From Bacteroidota bacterium (GTDB taxonomy: Bacteria > Bacteroidota > Rhodothermia > Rhodothermales > UBA10348): a DNA stretch of 41,558 nucleotides. The notes under the pieces are model-generated. The model did not search any database and was not told where the DNA came from. It saw nothing but the letters and a program-made list of their open reading frames with translations. How positions within the stretch are numbered: position 1 is the stretch's first letter; each line of letters begins with the position of its first letter. The position numbers and the translations under genes are program-made. Positions 24,729-31,358 of this stretch are shown piece after piece. The stretch spans positions 1 through 41,558 of the forward strand of contig JAJCYQ010000067.1 of the NCBI GenBank assembly GCA_029262835.1, written 5' to 3'.

Positions 24729-25076
24729 TGAGTTTGCGGTCTGATTCTAGCCATCCTGCCCCGACCTACGAGGCATACGAGGCCGCGTATCGGAGTATAC
24801 GGATCGCTGATCTCACTGGCCGCCGCCGCTCGTTGTCGACATGAGTGGTTCATGTCGATACAGAAAAACGCGCTTGACAACTCCCGCCAACCATATCGAC
24901 AGGCGTATTCAGGTGCGGGCATTCGTTCGTATTCCGTCATCATGGAAATAACGGCCGCTGAATGTAGAGGATATCGGCTGGCGAACGACTGTAACCAACG
25001 CGGACACGCATCGGAGACTGCGAGCGGCCGGCCTCCCATGGTAGAAACACGGCATTCTGAGGCTGTTGCACCATAG
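24729..25076. other. Intergenic stretch, nothing recognised
   Basis: About 350 bases between two minus-strand genes. An open frame at 24704-25087 has a Cys/Arg-rich product with no motif and is not believed. No repeat, RNA or clear promoter was seen. Confidence 0.4.
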
Positions 25077-25628
25077 TTAATTGTCATCCAGATTGCGGTG
25101 ACCGCCTAAGAAGGCACGGCAGGCTAATAGCACGCCTGGTCGATAGTGATCGGCAAGCTGGCTCCGACGTTCCTGCTTCTGTCGCCAGCTCTTGTCATCC
25201 CAATTCCGGCGCTGATCCTCCAAGGGTAAATCGTCGGTTGCAGAGTCCAAGGCAACAAATATACTCAGTTCGTCCGGAATAGTCCCGTTGGGATAGGCTC
25301 GCCGCAGGTCACCAGACATCCGTCTGCTTCCTTCGATAACTTCGACTTCGTACTGAAGAAGCTGGAACGCCGTGAACCTGAGGCGAACGTTGGCGAGGAC
25401 GACATCGTCGCGTGGGGCTGGTGAGACGTCACGCAGAAGCCAACGCCCGAGACGAAACTGCAACGAAGCCACATCAGTGGAATCGGAGAAGGACGTGCCT
25501 ATTACGTCGGTGTACAACTCCTCACCAAGCACAGACGCCAGATCGCGAAAATTGTAGGACCACGCCTCGAAATCCTTGGGGCTCATCTCGCTGGCCCCAA
25601 ATCGCCATAATGGTAGATTGTCAAACAC
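25077..25628 (-). CDS. Hypothetical protein
   Basis: 183 residues, soluble, no signal peptide. Balanced charged composition (WRFGASEMSPKDFEAWSYNF, RRSQLADHYRPGVLLACRAF) argues for a real gene. Family not recognised. It is the last of three closely spaced minus-strand genes (gap of 9 to the one before). Confidence 0.5.
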   Translation of the reverse strand: MFDNLPLWRFGASEMSPKDFEAWSYNFRDLASVLGEELYTDVIGTSFSDSTDVASLQFRLGRWLLRDVSPAPRDDVVLANVRLRFTAFQLLQYEVEVIEGSRRMSGDLRRAYPNGTIPDELSIFVALDSATDDLPLEDQRRNWDDKSWRQKQERRSQLADHYRPGVLLACRAFLGGHRNLDDN

Positions 25629-25637
25629 GCGGAATAT

Positions 25638-26201
25638 CTATTCGATTCGCTTGATTCGTATCCCCTCGACGGAAATCCAAACTTCGAAGCGCTGGCATTG
25701 CTGACCAGATGCAAGTGCTGGATTGGACTCCAATGCCCAGCGGGGATACCGAAATGCAGTGAACTGAAGATGGGCTTCGGTCCGTTGATCCGAATTGAGC
25801 CATACAAAATCCCCTAACTCTCCGACGTAGCCCAATGAATAGACGACACTTCGTTGAGGAAGCTCGTAACTCGCCAAGGCTAAATAGTAGTGCCTCCGGC
25901 ACGATCCATGAGCCTCCGGAATACAGCTCGGTTCGGCCTCATCACCGAGTACGTATAAAAAGGCCGATAGAGAAATCCGGTTGCGAACAGAATCAGAAGG
26001 GAATGACTCTTTGAGGTCGATTCGTTCGGCTAGAGCTAACAGATTAGCGAGCAGCGTATTGTTGATTAGTACGGGCTGCAGTTCCGATAATTCAGGATTC
26101 TCAAAGTAATCAACTCCAGGTTCCAAATCCTGCGCCATACAAGTATGGCTGGCGATCAGTACTGATGTGATGATAAATATGCATGCGCCCAAATGTCTCA
26201 T
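25638..26201 (-). CDS. Exported hypothetical protein
   Basis: 187 residues. N-terminal signal peptide (HLGACIFIITSVLIASHTCMAQ) and a mature part with two Cys (EPSCIPEAHGSCRRHYYLAL) that may form a disulfide. No domain recognised. It lies 19 bases after the membrane-protein gene and 9 bases before the next gene, suggesting one operon. Confidence 0.55.
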   Translation of the reverse strand: MRHLGACIFIITSVLIASHTCMAQDLEPGVDYFENPELSELQPVLINNTLLANLLALAERIDLKESFPSDSVRNRISLSAFLYVLGDEAEPSCIPEAHGSCRRHYYLALASYELPQRSVVYSLGYVGELGDFVWLNSDQRTEAHLQFTAFRYPRWALESNPALASGQQCQRFEVWISVEGIRIKRIE

Positions 26202-26220
26202 AAATTAACCGCTTGAGGAG

Positions 26221-26622
26221 TTAACCTCCCATGGCTGCAATCAACGCTGCCTTTTCTTCGTCTGGACCATTGAATTTCTCAGAGATCAGGGCGAGTTCTT
26301 GGTTCCTGTGATGTTTGGACTTGATCTCGGTCAATTGGAAGAAGTGTCCGGGAGGCCACATCAAGCGAACCGAAACCGCTTCAGAGAACAAATCGGCAAC
26401 ATCATCGACCTGACGAAGAGCCCACAGCCTCCACCTGGGAAGAAGCAGTGACCACCACAACCAGGGGCCTGCGATAGTCGACACAAGCAGAAGAATGAGC
26501 TCAGAACCACGTGGATTGTCGCTTATTATAAAAAGGTATCCGGTAAAAATTACCAACCCCAAGAGTGAGCTCGGAAGTGTGACCACGTGCTGCCCTCTTT
26601 GAATTGCCTTGTCAACGGTCAT
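26221..26622 (-). CDS. Small membrane protein, hypothetical
   Basis: 133 residues. Two hydrophobic helices in the first half (LLGLVIFTGYLFIIS and LILLLVSTIAGPWLWWSLLL) and a cytoplasmic charged C-terminal half (TEIKSKHHRNQELALISEKF). First gene of a likely three-gene operon with the two downstream genes. No family recognised. Confidence 0.5.
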   Translation of the reverse strand: MTVDKAIQRGQHVVTLPSSLLGLVIFTGYLFIISDNPRGSELILLLVSTIAGPWLWWSLLLPRWRLWALRQVDDVADLFSEAVSVRLMWPPGHFFQLTEIKSKHHRNQELALISEKFNGPDEEKAALIAAMGG

Positions 26623-26747
26623 GAGATAAAACGGTGTCGTTAAGGTAGTCGTACAAACCTCGGAAGAATCGCGGCATACTTCTCGCCCAGTATCCGTGAC
26701 CTAAACGTAGTCAGGCTCTTCGAGTCTTCGATTCCATCTTGTACGAT

Positions 26748-27269
26748 TCACACATCATAATCAAACCTGAATTCATGGAATCGCCGTTCTCTAACATCGT
26801 ACTCAACTCCGAACGACCTGAGTCCGTTATGGCACCCAAAAAAAGGTCGTTCGTGATTAAAACGTGGCTCATATGCTTCGTGCAAATCTTCTGGAGGCAC
26901 CAAATAGGCATTAATATACACAAATTGTTTATCGCCTCTCATGAAGCCGTAATACTGTCTTTTGAATAGATGTAAACTTTTTGGATTACCGAATAAATGA
27001 TATTTTTGATCGTATTTTATTGCGGCTCTATTGTAAAAACCCAAGAGTCTCCTTTCCAAATCTATGACATTTTCAGTGGTTGGAGTCCAAACGCCGTCCC
27101 ACTTGCCTACGTTAAGACGAGAGCAAGAATAGCGCAAGAAATCGTAGTCTTCCGAAGTGAAGTCGAGATGCGGAATTACGACACCGTCAAACTGGGGGGT
27201 GTTTACAGCAATTGGTGCCGGCGTTGAACACGACACTATTACAAATGATAGAATCAAATAAGACGGCAT
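26748..27269 (-). CDS. Lipoprotein, hypothetical
   Basis: 173 residues from the ATG at 27269, which gives a short lipoprotein signal MPSYLILSFVIVSCSTPAP with a VIVSC lipobox. The frame extends upstream to 27446, but those residues look unlike a protein start. The mature part is Tyr/Phe-rich (NRAAIKYDQKYHLFGNPKSL, HLFKRQYYGFMRGDKQFVYI). Base composition is visibly lower in GC than the flanking chromosome. Family not recognised. Confidence 0.5.
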   Translation of the reverse strand: MPSYLILSFVIVSCSTPAPIAVNTPQFDGVVIPHLDFTSEDYDFLRYSCSRLNVGKWDGVWTPTTENVIDLERRLLGFYNRAAIKYDQKYHLFGNPKSLHLFKRQYYGFMRGDKQFVYINAYLVPPEDLHEAYEPRFNHERPFFGCHNGLRSFGVEYDVRERRFHEFRFDYDV

Positions 27270-27423
27270 GCATATCGGAAATTGGACGAAATTGATTCTC
27301 GTATCCATATAACGATCCGGTACTTTGCGGCCAGCCTCGCGCCCACTCTCCATGGCATGGGGATACACCGGGTTCTGTTTAGGCCTAATAGATGCGAAGT
27401 TCTCCAGTACTTGAGTTGCTCTC

Positions 27424-27720
27424 CTATATATTCTTTCCGATTCCATATCTTGTGCTGAGATAGAAGTTTCGTTCCTCTTCTGAATCGAAATGCATCATGT
27501 AGTTGACGGAGTATGCTTCATCAGCCGGATACTCAGCGTCTACTTCCCAATACCTTTCCGACGGCTGGAAGTCGGCTAGATACTTTACCTTGACCCGCAC
27601 GGGCCCCTTCAGATGATTGCCGCGGATCTCAATACGCACTCCAAGACGAAGAATGCCGTCCTGGTTAAGTTGTTTGTCGTAGACTGCCAACTCCGTTTTA
27701 TTTGTTACGAAAGTGTTCAT
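27424..27720 (-). CDS. Hypothetical small protein
   Basis: 98 residues, beta-rich and acidic (LRLGVRIEIRGNHLKGPVRV, KYLADFQPSERYWEVDAEYP). No signal peptide or motif recognised. Alone between the lipoprotein and the folC relic. Confidence 0.45.
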   Translation of the reverse strand: MNTFVTNKTELAVYDKQLNQDGILRLGVRIEIRGNHLKGPVRVKVKYLADFQPSERYWEVDAEYPADEAYSVNYMMHFDSEEERNFYLSTRYGIGKNI

Positions 27721-27841
27721 CTATGTATTTCTACAACGCATTAATAATCAACCATGTAGTGATCCAGTTTGGATGAATCGTTTCCGTGGAGGAAAGTCTG
27801 CCTGGAAGTATACGTGCGATCGTGGCTTGGTGCAAGCAATC

Positions 27842-28060
27842 TCACGTCGGACCCGTTTGTTTGTCGACCAATGCCGTCATTGCAGAGTAAATACGCGTAA
27901 GGCGCGGACTGATGGAGAAGGGCCGCTCGGCCAGTTTCAAGAGGGTTTCTTTGGCGATGTAATTGGAGGCCACGGATGGAGCACCGGAAGCATGATTGCC
28001 CTGGTTGAGGAGAGTATTGAGAGTATCAGAGTCGGAATCAAACTGCAGATAAAGTAGCAT
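27842..28060 (-). pseudogene. Relic of a folC 3' end
   Basis: Frame from 28060 reads MLLYLQFDSDSDTLNTLLNQ and on to ASNYIAKETLLKLAER. It parallels the end of FolC in this window (QFDSASDALRALL ... SHHIAAEVIQTL). At the DNA level the ~102 bases ending near 28046 align without gaps to 40715-40816 at about 69% identity, including GGAATCAAACTG. Upstream sequence does not extend the homology clearly, so only the tail of a folC homologue remains. Confidence 0.6.
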
Positions 28061-28286
28061 CTTGTTGGTGGGCCACCTCTCCGGTAAACGGACAGCGAGT
28101 ATATGGGTCAACACGGACCTCTCCTGGAGTGCCAGTCTTGGCTGTCCAGGCGATGCGCTGATGCAGTGACTTGGTCCAACCGTCTTTTCCCTTATTGATG
28201 TTTGTGTATGGGAATAGGTGAGGAGCCGCTGTCGAGCATCGCCCTGCCGACAACCGGTCACAATACGTCGATGGCGGGTAAGAGAG

Positions 28287-28652
28287 TTACACAGCGACCG
28301 GCAGCACCACGCTACGATACAGCGCCCAGACCTTTTTGCCAGCGCTGAACTGCGCCACGCCGGTGACAGCTGTCAAGACCGAGGCTGCGCCAATGCCCTG
28401 AGAGAGTAGCAGGTAAGCCGCGAGGATCAGCCAAAGCGCTCCAGGCAACATGTTGACTTTTGCGATTTTGATGGACCTGATTACATCGTTGACCAGTTTG
28501 CCGGTCTTCAACTTCGATCCACCCGTTTCCTCCATCAATTGATCTCTAATCTCAAGGGGCGTTTGCCCAGTCTTCAATCGGGCGGCGATCAACGAGAAGC
28601 CGACGGTTTCAGGGATGAGATATTTTTCAACGAGGTCCTGGTAGAAATTCAT
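28287..28652 (-). CDS. Small membrane protein, hypothetical
   Basis: 121 residues: a helical N-terminal part (YQDLVEKYLIPETVGFSLIA) followed by two hydrophobic segments (VNMLPGALWLILAAYLLLS and AASVLTAVTGVAQFSAG). Its ATG is three bases beyond the next gene's stop on the same strand order, so it is probably cotranscribed behind 28656-29462. Family unknown. Confidence 0.5.
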   Translation of the reverse strand: MNFYQDLVEKYLIPETVGFSLIAARLKTGQTPLEIRDQLMEETGGSKLKTGKLVNDVIRSIKIAKVNMLPGALWLILAAYLLLSQGIGAASVLTAVTGVAQFSAGKKVWALYRSVVLPVAV

Positions 28653-28655
28653 ATC

Positions 28656-29462
28656 CTACTTCAGAAGCTTGATGGTGCTCTCGTACGTACGCTTTTGAGT
28701 CATCACAATAGGCTGCGCCGCACCCACATATTCAAATTCTCCGTTGAGTTCCGCCCTGCGGTCGCGACCAACAAAGATACCGGGCTCCGGCGCAAAATAG
28801 AAACGGCCGGTTTCGACGCCTTCGCTCGAAAATATGACTGTGATCCCGGGCGAAGGCCCCTCTCCTTCCGACGCATAGGAAAGATTGGAGCGGTAATTGA
28901 TCACCAGCGCTTCGTGACCGTAGAGTGTCGTATCTCCTACAACCTCGAATGTGCTGTTCGTCTCGACGCGCATGTCGTCGATTGACCCGGACACATCAGC
29001 GTCAGACCAGGTCGTGCCAATCACCAACACGTCGTCTGGAAGCTTCACAAAGAAGTCCTCGAACTGAAACGAAAGATTGGTCACTTGTTCGAACGACGAT
29101 GGGAATGACGGCGTGGAAAGGGTTTCCACTTGACCATCGTTCGGGAAATAGAGCACGAACGGCTCACCAATCACGGGTGACGTGTCCGGTTCAGTGACAC
29201 CTTCAGCGCTGGCGTCTCGAATCAGCAGCGACTCATTCGACGCATGTGCCGTATCTGGCGCAACAAACGAGATTGCGATGGTTGCGTCGTGGAGGCCAGA
29301 TTGCTCGAACGTTTCCTGCCGAGCCGTGATACGGAGAAAACTGTCCGTTCGCTCGTGATAGCGCAGACGAAGTCCCTTGTCCGTTGAATACGAAATTGAC
29401 TGCGCAGGGACGGGTTGGGCCGCGGCTACTGTCAGCACCAGCGCCAGGAAGGATTTGTACAT
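28656..29462 (-). CDS. Exported protein, DUF6263-like
   Basis: 268 residues with a signal peptide (YKSFLALVLTVAAAQPVPAQ). The beta-rich body has features of DUF6263-type Bacteroidota proteins: an early RYHERTDSFLRITARQETFE, a middle GEPFVLYFPNDGQVETLS and a late GRFYFAPEPGIFVGRDRRAE. The assignment to that family is tentative. A TAnnTTTG-type element within a palindrome lies ~20 bases upstream. Confidence 0.6.
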   Translation of the reverse strand: MYKSFLALVLTVAAAQPVPAQSISYSTDKGLRLRYHERTDSFLRITARQETFEQSGLHDATIAISFVAPDTAHASNESLLIRDASAEGVTEPDTSPVIGEPFVLYFPNDGQVETLSTPSFPSSFEQVTNLSFQFEDFFVKLPDDVLVIGTTWSDADVSGSIDDMRVETNSTFEVVGDTTLYGHEALVINYRSNLSYASEGEGPSPGITVIFSSEGVETGRFYFAPEPGIFVGRDRRAELNGEFEYVGAAQPIVMTQKRTYESTIKLLK

Positions 29463-29482
29463 GGTCCTGATCGGGTTATTCC

Positions 29483-29506
29483 CAAATGTAACAATAAAAG
29501 TTACAT
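29483..29506 (-). promoter_or_regulatory. Palindrome with TAnnTTTG element upstream of the DUF6263-like gene
   Basis: ATGTAAC (29486-29492) and GTTACAT (29500-29506) form a perfect inverted repeat with a 7-base A/T spacer. On the minus strand TACATTTG (29490-29483) matches TAnnTTTG exactly and sits ~20 bases before the start at 29462. No TTG is found at the expected -33 position, so promoter function is uncertain; an operator is equally possible. Confidence 0.4.
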
Positions 29507-29526
29507 ATCTGCCGAGCCCCTACCCC

Positions 29527-29689
29527 AGAAGCCCGTTGAAGCACCAGCGTGCGCCAGGATGCGAGCGCCGGAATGCCAGATGCAAGGCGTCCCGACGCCG
29601 AATAGCAGCGCTATTCGAAGGAGGGACAACGCAGCAGATGGTGTTTCGCCGCCGCAGTAGGGTGTGCGATGGTGCTTCAACGGGCTTCT
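29527..29689. repeat. 163-bp MITE-like palindromic element
   Basis: Perfect 20-bp terminal inverted repeats (AGAAGCCCGTTGAAGCACCA at 29527-29546, complement at 29670-29689). Two inner pairs share the same centre at 29608: GTCCC/GGGAC (29589-29593, 29623-29627) and CGAATAGC/GCTATTCG (29599-29606, 29610-29617). The whole unit can fold into one long interrupted hairpin. No coding frame inside and no clear target duplication outside. Confidence 0.7.
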
Positions 29690-29735
29690 ATCGCCGCCTC
29701 AAAGTGCGATTCCACGGAAGGTAGGAAATCGAGGG

Positions 29736-30176
29736 CTACGCGGCTTCGTGGGCGCTCTCGTCGTGATTCAAATCGTAGGTAATCATCTGCCATGAGATGT
29801 AATAGACTGCCACCCAGGCCATGGAAAATGCGAGTAGGGAGTTGATCTCGGGTTTCCAGCCGGTGAAGGTGGCTACGAAAATGACGATCACGTAGGCCTT
29901 GAGAAACCGCTTGAATGGAAAGTAGACACCTCTGAAGTAAAATTCTCCGTCGGCTGCAGTATCTACTGGGCGCCCCGATTTATACAGACTCTCCAACGTT
30001 TTCCACCTGGCGAAGGAGGGAGGAAAGAGACAGATGAAGGCGCCAATATGGAGAATCCAGACGATGCGTGGGGGCTCTACCGGGTTGGCAATAAACAGGT
30101 ACATAACCAGCGAGTAGGCGTGAATCAGGAGACTGATTCCAAAAAGAATGGCGCTTATCTGTCCGAGTCGTTTCAT
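29736..30176 (-). CDS. Four-TM membrane protein, hypothetical
   Basis: 146 residues with four hydrophobic segments (ISAILFGISLLIHAYSLVMYLF, IVWILHIGAFICLFP, LKAYVIVIFVATFTG, LLAFSMAWVAVYYISW). No domain recognised. Sits between the MITE-like element and the full NTF2-like paralogue. Confidence 0.55.
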   Translation of the reverse strand: MKRLGQISAILFGISLLIHAYSLVMYLFIANPVEPPRIVWILHIGAFICLFPPSFARWKTLESLYKSGRPVDTAADGEFYFRGVYFPFKRFLKAYVIVIFVATFTGWKPEINSLLAFSMAWVAVYYISWQMITYDLNHDESAHEAA

Positions 30177-30220
30177 CAGAGGCAGTGCAGCGACTGTCAG
30201 GTAGTCTGCAGTAAAGTGAG

Positions 30221-30670
30221 TTATTTCATCGCCGGATAGTACCAGATTCGCACAATGCGGCCGTCCGCGATCTCATACACCGCGAGGGAGCTCTGGGACG
30301 CGGGCTCGCCGCCACGTTCCCAGTGCGCCCGCTCCCAGACCGTGACGAAACGGCCCGCCTCCATCATGGATTCAACCGTGGAGCGACTCGAAGGGACGGA
30401 CCGGAAATACCCTTCAAGCGATTGCGCAAGTGCTTCTGCGCCACTCGTCTGCACGGAAACAGAGTCGCCGTCTACCGACAGCCACTGCACGTCCGGATGA
30501 ACGAGTGCGAGCATGGCCGGGATGTCGTGCGCATTGTAGGCCGACATGAACTGCTCGACAATAATGGATGCGCCGGAGGGCGATGGCTCCAAAGATTCCT
30601 GCGCCCGCGCGGGGAGCGCGACGGCGGCCATCACGAGCAGAAAGACCCGGAGTAGTTGATCAGGTGTCAT
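30221..30670 (-). CDS. Exported NTF2-like protein (full-length paralogue)
   Basis: 149 residues. Signal peptide (LLRVFLLVMAAVALPARAQ) then one SnoaL/DUF4440-type NTF2 fold: VEQFMSAYNAHDIPAMLALV, HPDVQWLSVDGDSVSVQTSG, RFVTVWERAHWERGGEP, ending RIVRIWYYPAMK. The family includes small-molecule binders and isomerases; no specific activity is evident. Its shortened twin is at 23741-24043. The toxin gene lies nine bases upstream on the same strand. Confidence 0.8.
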   Translation of the reverse strand: MTPDQLLRVFLLVMAAVALPARAQESLEPSPSGASIIVEQFMSAYNAHDIPAMLALVHPDVQWLSVDGDSVSVQTSGAEALAQSLEGYFRSVPSSRSTVESMMEAGRFVTVWERAHWERGGEPASQSSLAVYEIADGRIVRIWYYPAMK

Positions 30671-30679
30671 GGTTTTCCC

Positions 30680-31045
30680 TCAAGAGCGATAGTCGTCAGC
30701 GTGACTGGTCGGGGGAGGCACCAGCCCCGAAACCCTTACAACCTGGCCTGGCTCCAATGCCTCAAGAGCTTCCAGAATGGAGGGAATCACTGGTGTCAGC
30801 GACTTGTACGCATTGGACCGCGTGCGGATAACCAATACAGAAATTGACTTCCCGCTTACGTCCTGCTGGTATTCCAAATTGGAATCAAAAGTAACGAGAA
30901 CGTCGAAATGACCATCAGCCGCGGCGAGAAGAGCTCCGTTTTGAATCGACGTCCAGCCTTCGTCTTGCACGGTGCTTACTTCATGCGTCGGCTTGAGACG
31001 ATGCCGCAGACGGTGCGGCACATTTTCGTCAAGCAGAACGCGCAT
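30680..31045 (-). CDS. DUF5615 PIN-like toxin
   Basis: 121 residues with MRVLLDENVPHRLRHRL at the start and VLVTFDSNLEYQQ in the middle, the acidic residues typical of the PIN-like DUF5615 family (Asp6, Glu7, Asp in TFDSN). Such proteins are presumed RNases. Start and the antitoxin stop overlap by one base (TAATG). Confidence 0.85.
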   Translation of the reverse strand: MRVLLDENVPHRLRHRLKPTHEVSTVQDEGWTSIQNGALLAAADGHFDVLVTFDSNLEYQQDVSGKSISVLVIRTRSNAYKSLTPVIPSILEALEALEPGQVVRVSGLVPPPTSHADDYRS

Positions 31046-31278
31046 TAAGCGGCCTCAGCATCTTCAGGCGTCTGAATTAACGCGTCATTCAGGGCGAGCA
31101 AAAGGAAAGCTTCTGCTTGCTCTCGCTTCACTGTCGGGAAGTCTTCCAGAAATTCAGTGAGGCTGATGCCATCTCGAAGGTGCGAAACCAAGGAGTCGAC
31201 CGGCACACGTGTCCCGGTGAAGACGGGAGTGCCACCCAGCACTTTTGGGTCCGAATGATATATAGCCGCCCGATCCAT
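31045..31278 (-). CDS. DUF433 antitoxin
   Basis: 77 residues with the DUF433 signature: SDPKVLGGTPVFTGTRVPVD followed by LVSHLRDGISLTEFLEDFP. DUF433 and DUF5615 form a common type II toxin-antitoxin pair, with DUF433 the DNA-binding antitoxin. Order and overlap are as expected. Confidence 0.88.
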   Translation of the reverse strand: MDRAAIYHSDPKVLGGTPVFTGTRVPVDSLVSHLRDGISLTEFLEDFPTVKREQAEAFLLLALNDALIQTPEDAEAA

Positions 31279-31358
31279 GATTCAAGGAATAGTGTTTTCT
31301 CGATATACGAACATGTTTTGAACTCGATCCCTCGGGGTCAGGTGCACGTTTGCAGCCC

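Noticed and set aside
28038-28253. Frame upstream of the folC relic with HQRIAWTAKTGTPGEVRVDP
   Set aside because: Protein-like but out of frame with the relic and without a recognisable domain; could be part of the decayed gene.
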